Part shown: piece after piece, positions 54,988-64,000 of the stretch
Position numbering within the stretch: position 1 is the stretch's first letter
Layout: each line of letters opens with the position of its first letter
Assembly (NCBI GenBank): GCA_003439945.1
Contig: QVRM01001124.1
Span: 120,597-184,596 of the forward strand
Source of the DNA: Dermanyssus gallinae
Lineage: Eukaryota > Arthropoda > Arachnida > Mesostigmata > Dermanyssidae
Length of the DNA: 64,000 nt
Reading direction: 5' to 3'
The notes under the pieces: generated by a model
Database searches by the model: none
The model's input: only the letters and a program-made list of their open reading frames with translations
Told to the model about the DNA's origin: nothing
Translations under genes and position numbers: made by a program

Positions 54988-55170
54988 TGGATGTTGAAGC
55001 TATTGCTCGACGAAGAACAGCAGTGGGCGAGTTTAGAAAAAACCACCAAATCACACTTTTGCATAGAGATGCTCGATGAAAGACGACTGCACCACTCGAA
55101 TGAAAACATTAAAAAAATATATATACATATGTTTTTTTTTCCGAATGCTCATAATTATTAGTTTTTTTCG

Positions 55171-55172
<2 letters not shown>

Positions 55173-55211
<39 letters not shown>
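55173..55211. repeat. (TA)n microsatellite
   Basis: About 19 TA units. Confidence 0.94.
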
Positions 55212-55212
<1 letters not shown>

Positions 55213-55579
55213 GTCGCTGACATATATCAAATATGATAAGCGAAGACGAAGATAAGACCCTGAAAACATCCGAGGTGTTACGATCTTGAGGAGGAAATAA
55301 TTCGGTACCTTTTGCATTTGATTGGTACTTTGCATGAATGACGTCAGATGGACTGGCCGCAAGATGTATGTAAGGCCCGAGTTATCAGTCGCTGCTGTGC
55401 ACTGAACATGGGCAAGGCTTGCACTACTCGCTAGCCTCACAGTTTTACATTTTTTAAAGTGACGAGAATATGAATGCGCCCTGATACAGGGCACCGATGA
55501 TACACGATAGGCCGTGATATCTCAATTTGTCTTTGGGGTGACAAACTGGGATTTGTCACCCAAAATATCAATTTGACAT

Positions 55580-56060
55580 TGAAACCGACGCGCCAGATTA
55601 AGCAGGGATTCAACAGTGGGCAGTGTCAACTTGTTAAGCGATTGCAGATCGTCGATTCCATTGGTTAGATCAGCCTCATGAATAAGGTGGCTAAGTCTTA
55701 AAGACGATAAAAATACCTGTGTAAGAAAGGTCCCCGATGAGCTTTCAGAAGAAGCAATCTCCAGGGCACAATTACTGTTGCAAACCCTTTAGACCAAAGA
55801 GCTTGAAACCGCTCCTGGCGGTCATCTTGCAGCCGGACAGGCAGTTTTAAAGTCATCGTAGATCGAAGGAGGCCTCATGGGTAGTACCAATGAGGTTTAC
55901 CTCCCATTTCTCCAGATTGAACTCCAAACCGAAGGTAACGCTAAATTCAAGGACCAATCAAATGTCGCGGGCTATTTCCTTATAAACCATCTTTGAAACA
56001 CCAGAGGTTAGGCGGCTACTGGCGACATCTGCCAGATACCCTGATACACAGGCAAAATAG
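55580..56060 (-). pseudogene. Possible eroded reverse-transcriptase remnant
   Basis: Minus-strand reading gives LADVASSRLTSGVSK and, about 35 residues on, FGLEFNLEKWEVNLIG, which resembles the RT segment after the YADD box (GLELN..KT.V...). Many stops. Weak. Confidence 0.3.
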
Positions 56061-56384
56061 AGGAGACTCTAAGGAATCTCTTATTTGCCGTCCGGTGGCG
56101 GACTAAATAGCTTGCTCAAACAGGACAAGAACTCAGACGACAAGGGTGCCGAATTTCCTTGCGCCAAAAATAAACGGTTAAAGAAGGGGGCAAAAAAGAA
56201 GGCCTATAGTCGTTGCCAACGCGGAAAGCAGTTGTTCTTCGCATCAGCTGTACCTATTTTATGTGCCGGTTTGTCTAATTTGAAACTGTACCAATTGCCG
56301 CGTGCTGTAGGTGTATGATCCAGCGGCTGTGCTATCATAATTTTCGGTGAGTGTTTATAGGATTTAGGATACCATGATATATAC

Positions 56385-56489
<105 letters not shown>

Positions 56490-57446
56490 GCCAATTTCTG
56501 TATAAATAGAGTACAACAAAATTGCTGAACATTTCTGTGATATTTTTCTTGCAGCATAACAACGTGATGCAATCAAGGGCAGAACCATGAGATGAGATAT
56601 TGGTACAGATGTCTAGACGGGTTTTTCCTAATAAGTACAACATAGGTCTGGACGCCAGCTAGCGGAAACTGATTGTTAAGTGCTTTTTGCATGATCGTTC
56701 CCACGTGTAATGTGGTTTAGTACCGGATTCGATATGATGCTTTTCTGAGGAAGCAATTAATTCGTTCTGACATTTTCGTTTGGACCCAATCCCATGCAGC
56801 TTCCGTCGCCAAGCAGCACGCTGGCTGCCGGGGAAAAACCTTTTCTGATATTAGCAATATATCTATTTTTGCTACCTGCACGTTTCCTTTAGCTATGCGT
56901 GGCTATGCCACATGTTTGTACCTGTAGAGACGACTGTTCCCAGAACATATCGATGCGCGACAGGCGGTATTACAGGACGCGGACAAAAAATCTTCAGCTA
57001 CTAGCCTCTTTCAGAACAAGGAGTGACGTTACGCCATGACAAAACATTGCACGTAGACAAAATGATTTAGAAATGAAAAGTAGACCAACTAATTGTGAGA
57101 ATGGCTGCCTATATCGTACGGTTTCTGTCTTTCTCGCGACTTTTCGTCTCGACACATAGATGAATTACGTCGTCGTGACAATACACATCTATGAATCGAG
57201 GCTACAATCGGACGAATGCTAACTTCGGTTGACTCGGTATAACTACAAAAAATAAAAAGAAAAGAGCAGCCGACTGGTGAGGCAAAAGCAATATTAGTGA
57301 TACCAAAAACAAAATGGAACGCAACAACAGCAGTAGCAGCACACCCGGCAAACACAAACCAAAAAATAAACAAAATAAAAACAAATGCAGCCAAAGAAAA
57401 CAACTAGCTAGCCGATCAGCTGTTCTAGCGCACGTCCTTGTCCAAT

Positions 57447-57539
57447 ATGGGCAGTCGGCCCAAAGAACGCCTCACCGAAGTTATCGTCACAACTGTCCGC
57501 ATCGCCTTCACCCTCATCGAGTACCGCTTGAGCGGTTAC
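57447..57539 (+). CDS. Candidate coding exon of unknown gene
   Basis: An ATG in a reasonable context (CCAATATGG) opens MGSRPKERLTEVIVTTVRIA and continues for 31 codons to a donor, TTAC|GTAAGA, at 57540 (phase 0). Codons are GC-ending, as in the kinase exon. I do not recognise the family and cannot find the partner exon: joining to the SDR acceptor at 58893 would give an immediate stop. It could also be a chance frame. Confidence 0.25.
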
Positions 57540-58036
57540 GTAAGAAGGAGAGGCGACGTACGACCAGCTTTATGTATGGCTATGGCAAACGAAGTCGTCG
57601 ACACGTTCAGACACACGGCTCGCTCAGGGTAGGGCTGCAGCGGCGGAGGCAGCGGCTACGGCAAATACCGGAAGGGGGTGGAGGGGAAGGTGGGAGAAGG
57701 GAAATCCGTCCTTTCTGCGGTTTCATAATCATTGTCGTTGTTGTTACCGTTGTCTGCGTTGAAATGTTGTTGCTGCTGCTGCAGCAGCCAATGGTGGTCG
57801 GGTCAGAACTGGCACTTAAGGCTTCAGCTATATACCTAGCTCAGGTAGCTCAGCACCGTTGGCCAGTGAGTGTGCGAACGTTGCTACGGTCGTGTATCAT
57901 CGCATTCGGACAGATAGGCGACGGCGAAGAACCGCACTCAAACAGAGCCCATCGCTGAGCGACGCATTACGTCGATATGGATATGTGCTAATGTGAGGAC
58001 GTCAGCTAAACTCTAGACGCCTGTTCAGCACACACA

Positions 58037-58038
58037 TG

Positions 58039-58070
<32 letters not shown>
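58037..58070. repeat. (TA)n microsatellite
   Basis: About 16 TA units. Confidence 0.93.
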
Positions 58071-58071
<1 letters not shown>

Positions 58072-58904
58072 GTGTTGTGTTTTTGAGTGTAGTTCCGCAG
58101 TCCATTGGTGCGCCAATGTATGGATCTATTTCTTCGCGTTAGTAGCCGAGTGACCCCTGCACACGTCCGTGTCTGTCCGTGCCTATTCTGTCGTTGCAAT
58201 TTGTTCAATCCTGTGTTCATGATAGGCGATGCATATGACAATTACAACAGTGTGGGTCAAGCAGCGTCAGAGCAAACCTAAAATATTAGGCGCAATAGAC
58301 GTGTCATAAGAGCGACAACGTCATCCCACCTAGTGCGTATTTGTGTGTAGAATCAGTTTGCTGCAAGCTGATTTTTGGAGCATACACAAACTCAACAGAA
58401 ACAGTGCTCGTGTTTTAGGTAATGGGTCTGTGTTCTTAACGCTAAACAACCTCTAGTCCTTGAGCGTATGATGGAAACGCACTGCCGAACAGAATTATAT
58501 CTATTCTGAAATGAACACAATAGTACGTGGGTGGCATTTATGCAGACAGTTAAACCAATAGGAGCCGTATGATTACCGGGCAATTACATAATAACGGCGG
58601 TGAAACGAATAATGATACCAATATTAATACTAATAACGTTCGCACATATAATAGTAGTAACAATATTGATAGTAATTATTATTACTATAATAGAATTTCC
58701 CCCAAAACCCTAAATGTTTCATCTCATTCCTTGCTGTCTCTATATTCTGGTTTGTTGTTCGACTCGACTGCAGGGAGCCCCACTGGCTCACCGAAAGAAG
58801 AACTAACGTGACGCTTTATCGGCGGCAAGAAGACGTTTCTTTTGATAAGCCTCCGCACGTTACCAGCCTGCCTTCGAGTGCGACGATTTTCAGTGAAATT
58901 GAAA

Positions 58905-59052
58905 ATGTGGCACATGATCATGCTCACGATCTTGCTAGCACTGACTGTGAACGTCGTGGTGTGGGCATATCTGCGCTGGACGTGTGGAAGTTGTCTCTGC
59001 GACAGACAGCGCATCGCTGGAAAGACGGTCGTCATAACCGGTGGCAATCGAG
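58905..59052 (+). CDS. SDR gene 2, coding part of exon 1
   Basis: ATG at 58905; a TTG in frame at 58842 lies before the acceptor and is not a likely start. Donor CGAG|GTTAGT at 59053; one base is left over. Confidence 0.82.
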
Positions 59053-62000
59053 GTTAGTAGGCGGCAGATGAGATGAGTAGGTGAACGCGGATTTTGGTCA
59101 GAGAGCATGATTTGACTTTAAGGCGGTCATCACACAGCACGTGGCACGAGCAGCAAAGGTCTACGCAACACCTGTCACTCGTATTTCCTTTGCTTTATCA
59201 ATGATCTGGCTGTTTAGACGACTCAAAGCGGCAACTTGACATTTTTTTCGATTCAAAAGCTCCACATTTAAGAGTATTTAAAATAGAACAGAAAACACAT
59301 TAATTGCAAACAAAGAGGGGTGTTTTACAGGTGTAGGAATTAACTTAACTTGACTAACTGAAAGGTGCCAGGTCGTTTCTCATCTAGGCACACTCCTAGC
59401 TGGAATGGGATATTCGTGAGCATTTATATCGTAATAGGCAGGGTCTCCTATCGTTTAAAACTCGAGCCGCTAAAACCGGTGGTTGTGCGCTAAGTGTGAG
59501 CATTTACTGGCTTTGCCCTCTTCCGCAAGTTAAGCGGCATGGTCAGGGTGGGAAGTGGGGTCATTGACTAAGCAGAGTTTTCAGTGAGCCAGTAAATGTT
59601 ATGTTTCAGACTAAATTGGTTATCCTTCCTGCCTAGGCCACGAGGTTGTTAGATAGTTGGTAGGCCAACCGAGCGAGGTGCCGTACTGCATAGGGTAATG
59701 CTGAACCCGCATGCCGGGATTCCCGGCAAGGGCTTATCTCGCAGAATAGCCCGTGCTTTTCCGACGGTCCAATCTGCCCTCAACATGGCAAATGTGAGGC
59801 TCGATTATCAACGCACCAATCCGTATGGCCACGCAGAATGGTGTGGTTGCGTCGTTCAACAAGGTTTTTGAGGCCCGAAAGATAGGACCTGTATACATGC
59901 CCCTGTAGCAGAGCGTGGGCTCGCTTGTAAGCACAATAGGCCGGATGGCTTGCATCTTCCAGACAATCCCGGGAGCGCTTGTTGCGAGACAGAATCATCC
60001 ACAGTTTCTGTTATTTGTCGGCTCAGGAGCTATGCTTGCATTTATTCCAGGATACACGTAATAGTGGCGGCAAACTGTTTACTTGTTATTTTCATTTTTC
60101 CCTACAGCGCCAGGTCATTGGATTGCATGAACATCGATGCAGTATCTACGTAAAGGCTGTAAATATATCGTATACAACACGAGTCTAAAATATATTGACC
60201 CTTCGGTATCGAGTAAGTGGATGCTGTGGGGCGAACCTGTACAGCCAACAGAGGCCGTTCAAAAAATATTGAACTGTTCTAATAGGATCTAATGATACCT
60301 AGGTAGTTGATCTACAATATGTACGTAGATCATAATGTGGTCACGTTCGATCAGTATGGGTAGGAAGTATTTAGTTAAGAATATTATTAATTGCTATGAA
60401 TTCAAGACAGTGAAGAGAAACAACATGCAACTCCCAAAGATTAAAATTATAGAGCTAGTCATGTGGATGCACCCTTTATATTCCATTCATTAATAAGGGC
60501 ACTACTACTTCATACTTGTCTGCACGGAACCTGTTGGAATCTGACTAATATCTAAATTTGATTACGCAATGTTAGACCACCCTCTCAGTTGTAAAAACCA
60601 TAATATTTATTTTTGGTGCATACTCGGTCTGCGTGTTTTATACGACATATAAAAATAATATAATTGTTTGAAGTAATGCTCTAACATTGGACCTGTGGAA
60701 CTTGTTCTAAATATGTAGTTCACGGATATCCTTATGCAGAATTGAAAAATTATGTAGCAGTGGTGGTTTCGGTGGCTAATGCTTGGTTCTGTTTGATCTC
60801 AACTGCGTTTCTACCCCTATCTCCCTCCTAGAAACGCAATCAGCTCTCCGAGGGACATCTAAAGCACTAGGCTTGGATGGGATTAAACTAGCATCCCTCC
60901 GTAAACTCCCCTTAGAGAATGTCTGCTGTCTCCTTAATATTCTATTCATTAGCGATGTTCCCCTCTGCCAACAAAAGGCTCGAGTAGCGTTCATCCCCAA
61001 GGTCACTGATGCCTCCTCCCCCAGTGACCTCCGACCCATCTCGATTAGCTCTTACTTACAAAGAACGCTTAATAAAATCCTTTCTAAACGTATCCAAAAA
61101 TCTATTAAAATTCTCCCCACTCAACGAGCCTTCCTCCCATTCGATGGGACTTTCAAAAACCTGACGGTTCTCGATGGCATCATTCATGATGCCAAGTCTA
61201 CAGGCCGCGAATTGCGGATCGCGTCGGTCGACCTGCGTAAGGCGTTCGACTCGATCAGCCATGACGCGGTCCTGTGGACGCTCGGGGCCAGAGGGTATCC
61301 GGAAGTCTTCATCGAGTATATCGAGCGCCTATACCAATCATCCCAAACTCTCCTCGAATTCGGTAAAGAATGTCGTACTATCAGGCCCACCAGGGGTGTT
61401 CGTCAGGGTGATCCCCTGTCACCCCTGTTATTTAATCTAGTTCTTGACGACATTCTCAGGAAAATAAACTTAGACAATTTAGGATATCGACTAAAAGAAG
61501 GAAACCGCCTTATGGGCCTAGCCTTTGCGGACGACCTCATCCTCCTCGCCTCCACCAAGAACACCCTCCAACAACTCCTAGATTTAGCTTTCCCCTTACT
61601 TAAAGAAAGAGGCCTTGAAATCAACACTGATAAGAGCTTTACGATCTCGCATCTTTATGATAGCCGGGTGAAGAAGAGCCTTTATCAGTCAACCCCCGAA
61701 TTCTCCGTTGGAGGGAGGCAATTGCCAGCCAAGGGTATATGCGCTCGATGGAGATACCTCGGCATCGAGTTCGACAGTAATGGCAGAGTCGACACGGCCA
61801 AGGTCACTCTCCTAGAACTACTCGGCAGACTAACATCAGCCCCCCTTAAACCCCAGCAACGCTTAACAATACTGAAACAATTCCTTATCCCAAAAATTCT
61901 CTATAAACTGGTCGCTGGTTCCCGACCGTCTCAAAAATTCCTCCTAGAACTAGACTGTGAGATCAGGCGAACGGTGAAGTTGCAGTGGCTCAAACTCGAA

Positions 62001-63849
62001 AACAGCGTGCCAAACGCCTTCCTATACGCGCACATCTCACACGGCGGTCTGGACATCCCCTGTCTCCGTACACCAATTCCCAGACTTCGCCTCTCCCGCC
62101 TCACTGCCCTGAACAGATCATCCCACATAGGCACTCAATGGCTGCTGTCGACCGAGTATCACAGTAAGGAGCTGGCGAAAACCAGCGCTCTCTGTGTGTT
62201 CGATGACACGACCATTGAAGACGCCGCACACGAGACCGAGTACTGGTCTCGTACACTACATAACACAGTCGATGGGGCTCACCTGAAACACACACACCTA
62301 ACCCCTTTTAGAAATGACTGGGTCAAGGGTACTCCTTACCTATCCGGTAGGGAGTACATAAACCTGATTAAGTTAAGGATCAACGCACTACCAACGCGTG
62401 CCAGACTCACAAGGGGTCGCCCCGGGTACGACAAATTTTGTCGTCATGGGTGCAACGCTGTCGAGACGCTGGCCCACATCGCTCAAGTGTGCGATCACAC
62501 CCATCGCCCTATAATCAAGCGCCACGATGACATATGTGAGCGAGTCACCCGCCTACTCCGTGCTAAAGGAATGCAGGTGGAACGAGAGCGCACCTTCCGA
62601 AGACCCGCCGCACCGGCTCGGAGACCAGACCTCGTCATAACAACACCTACGAGGGTCTGGGTCTTGGACGCCGAAGTCTGCGGCCCCTCAAGAGACCTTG
62701 CATTGGCCAGACGGGATAAGATCAGGAAATACGATATACCCGGGGTCAGGGATCAACTTCCCAGCTCGCTTCCCCACCGATTTGGGTCCATCACCGTGTC
62801 GATGACCGGTGTATGGGAGCCCGAGTCGGTGAAGGATCTCCTGACTCTCGGGTTATCGAAGAAAAACCTGATCGACCTAACCGTCCTGGTCATGCAGGGT
62901 ACCCTACGGGTCTTCCGGGCGCACCGGGACCACAGCTGGGTCCGTCGCGGAGGAGGAGCAGGCGAAGTCACCGGGAGGCGATTTTAAATTATTTTTTAGG
63001 CGGACACTGCCTCAGTGTGCAAATGTGCAATTATTGAATAAATTCAATGTTGTATTCCCAATATGGGATATATGCCATGCGTAGGATCGAATCCCGTTTG
63101 GATAGAATTCCTTTTTTCCTTAGATTGTAAAATATGGTTGGGCATTATTCTTCGGCTATGAAATTTCTGTTGGGAAAAGTCAAAATAAGCCTAGTATGAA
63201 CACAGGATGGCCTGGCTAAGCGGTGATATACCGTAGTCTTCTACCAGCCAAAAGTAGAAGGAAGTGATTTGCTTATGTCAAGAGACCTTCCGACGAACTT
63301 TAAAGAATGGCCACGGTCGTCCCGAGAAGAGTCACGCATGGGCAGAGGCTGACAGCTTTCCGCTGGGTGTTAATACTTTTTCAAATGCCTAAATACCTCT
63401 TCAGCAAAATATAATTATATCATTGCAATCGAATAAAATAGTTCTGTTTTCGAAAGCAATCGAAGTCATGACGCCAGGACATTCACAGTCATTTGGGCAA
63501 AGGTCCGTAAGCTCGAGTATACAAGAGCACCCCGAAGACCCAAGGGCTCGCGCCCTAGCTTATGGCGGCGCATAGACAGGTCTTAGTCGCCAGAAGGTGA
63601 CCGGATGGAGGTAGTGATTAGAGGGAGCATCGAAAAAAATATAGGAATTATCGTCTAGTATATGCGCTTCAAAACAAGAACGATATTTTTAATACAGCTA
63701 CTAATGCCTGCTGTGTTTTGCCTGTGTAGGAATTGGCCGGTGTTGCACTCAAGAGTTGTGCCGCGGTGGCGCCCGCGTGATTATCGGCTGCCGTAACACG
63801 CAACAAGGTTGTGAACTAAGAGAACAGTGTCTCCGCGATGGATACTCAG
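58905..63849 (+). CDS. Second short-chain dehydrogenase/reductase, first two coding exons (gene continues past the window)
   Basis: Exon 1 (58905-59052) encodes MWHMIMLTILLALTVNVVVW, a membrane anchor, then RIAGKTVVITGGNRG. Exon 2 (63730-63849) supplies IGRCCTQELCRGGARVIIGC and on to a donor after TACTCAG. The join completes the NAD(P)-binding motif TGGNRGIG and is in phase (G|GA). An acceptor, GATTTTCAG at 58893, suggests a spliced 5'UTR, as in SDR gene 1. The two genes are paralogues by exon 1 design and share the intron site, but gene 2 has an extra intron after about 40 codons. The catalytic Ser/Tyr/Lys exons lie beyond 64000. Intron 1 holds the R2-like element. Confidence 0.82.
59053..60770. 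other. Intron 1 of SDR gene 2, 5' part
   Basis: No coding frame or element recognised. A stretch at 59660-59760 (GGCCAACCGAGCGAGGTGCC and a CCGGGATTCCCGG palindrome) could be SINE-like but has no clear pol III boxes. Confidence 0.5.
60783..62987 (+). CDS. R2-like reverse transcriptase with restriction-like endonuclease
   Basis: A single open frame of 734 residues without stops. RT motifs: SKALGLDGIKLASL, RPISISSYLQRTLNKILSKR, IASVDLRKAFDSISHDAV, GVRQGDPLSPLLFNLVLDDI and FADD at 248-251. After the thumb come the CCHC zinc motif Cys553, Cys557, His565, Cys570 and the endonuclease core with RRPD (Asp616) and LDAEV (Asp629). This order (RT, CCHC, PD-D/E-xK-like RLE) is the R2 clade signature. 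The enzyme would cut the target and prime cDNA synthesis there. It has no start codon of its own and no DNA-targeting domain, so it is a truncated copy. The open frame suggests recent insertion. Confidence 0.93.
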   Translation: MVLFDLNCVSTPISLLETQSALRGTSKALGLDGIKLASLRKLPLENVCCLLNILFISDVPLCQQKARVAFIPKVTDASSPSDLRPISISSYLQRTLNKILSKRIQKSIKILPTQRAFLPFDGTFKNLTVLDGIIHDAKSTGRELRIASVDLRKAFDSISHDAVLWTLGARGYPEVFIEYIERLYQSSQTLLEFGKECRTIRPTRGVRQGDPLSPLLFNLVLDDILRKINLDNLGYRLKEGNRLMGLAFADDLILLASTKNTLQQLLDLAFPLLKERGLEINTDKSFTISHLYDSRVKKSLYQSTPEFSVGGRQLPAKGICARWRYLGIEFDSNGRVDTAKVTLLELLGRLTSAPLKPQQRLTILKQFLIPKILYKLVAGSRPSQKFLLELDCEIRRTVKLQWLKLENSVPNAFLYAHISHGGLDIPCLRTPIPRLRLSRLTALNRSSHIGTQWLLSTEYHSKELAKTSALCVFDDTTIEDAAHETEYWSRTLHNTVDGAHLKHTHLTPFRNDWVKGTPYLSGREYINLIKLRINALPTRARLTRGRPGYDKFCRHGCNAVETLAHIAQVCDHTHRPIIKRHDDICERVTRLLRAKGMQVERERTFRRPAAPARRPDLVITTPTRVWVLDAEVCGPSRDLALARRDKIRKYDIPGVRDQLPSSLPHRFGSITVSMTGVWEPESVKDLLTLGLSKKNLIDLTVLVMQGTLRVFRAHRDHSWVRRGGGAGEVTGRRF
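62998..63060 (+). repeat. R2-like 3'UTR tail
   Basis: AGGCGGACACTGCCTCAGTG and the AT-rich AATAAA segment match 5998-6055, marking the family-specific 3' end that the RT would recognise. Confidence 0.7.
63730..63849 (+). CDS. SDR gene 2, exon 2
   Basis: Acceptor TGCCTGTGTAG at 63729, donor CTCAG|GTAACG at 63850. It encodes the GIG end of the cofactor motif and GARVIIGCRN, the second beta strand. Phase 1 at both ends. Confidence 0.82.
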
Positions 63850-64000
63850 GTAACGGATTTGAATCAATCGGTCCAACCAAATCAAATACCATCAGAACAT
63901 TGTGGACGACAACCACAGAACTTTTAAAATTCAGCTGGAAGATTGAACGCTACACGGTTTCTCTTCGTTTGCCTGATACAAACGGGGAGAAATTTATCGA

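Larger units (their letters stand above)
60783..63060 (+). mobile_element. 5'-truncated R2-like (RLE) non-LTR retrotransposon
   Basis: The element consists of the 3' two-thirds of an R2-type ORF plus a 3'UTR with AATAAA near 63038. The N-terminal zinc fingers and Myb domain are absent, so it is 5' truncated at about 60770-60783. It is not flanked by 28S rDNA. No clear target duplication is visible. A second tail of the same family is at 5829-6066. Confidence 0.88.

Noticed and set aside
63080..63115. B-box-like GGATCGAATCCCG next to a T run
   Set aside because: No A box at the right distance and no clover-leaf. Probably chance.

Overview
This is eukaryotic nuclear DNA: genes split by GT-AG introns, long (TA)n arrays, and decayed arthropod-type transposons (mariner D34D, Tc1-like, R1-like and R2-like non-LTR elements). 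The mix of an R1-type LINE, an R2-type RLE element and abundant mariners suggests an arthropod. A mite or other chelicerate is my best guess, but nothing in the window proves the species.

Three host genes can be supported. (1) 6446-8807 (+) is a type I phosphatidylinositol-4-phosphate 5-kinase. Its whole kinase domain lies in one uninterrupted exon. A phase-compatible upstream exon at 1589-2084 may add a long Q/N/H-rich N-terminus. (2) 32031-16550 (-) is a complete six-exon short-chain dehydrogenase/reductase (SDR) of the membrane-anchored retinol-dehydrogenase type. All five junctions are in phase and give 364 residues with the TGxxxGIG, NNA, Ser and YxxxK motifs. Its introns carry an R1-like LINE, another RT fragment, a full-length mariner and foldback elements. 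(3) 58905 to beyond the right edge (+) is the start of a second SDR. It has the same intron position and phase inside the TGxxxGIG motif, and an R2-like element in its first intron.

Layout: 1-6445 simple repeats, the putative 5' exon of the kinase, a mariner remnant and a truncated R2-like tail; 6446-8807 kinase; 8808-16548 non-coding, triplet-repeat rich; 16549-32121 SDR gene 1 with its intronic transposons; 32122-58892 largely transposon debris (RT fragments, Tc1-like and mariner transposases, nested foldback elements, a second full-length mariner, an old zinc-finger/RT element at about 51.9-55.0 kb) with a few possible unassigned exons; 58894-64000 SDR gene 2.

The clearest findings are the R2-like family with two copies outside any visible rDNA, the 5.8-kb R1-like LINE flanked by a direct repeat of about 38 bp and broken by one in-frame TGA and one frameshift, the foldback family, and the reconstructed SDR pair. 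I found no CRISPR array, rRNA or convincing tRNA gene.
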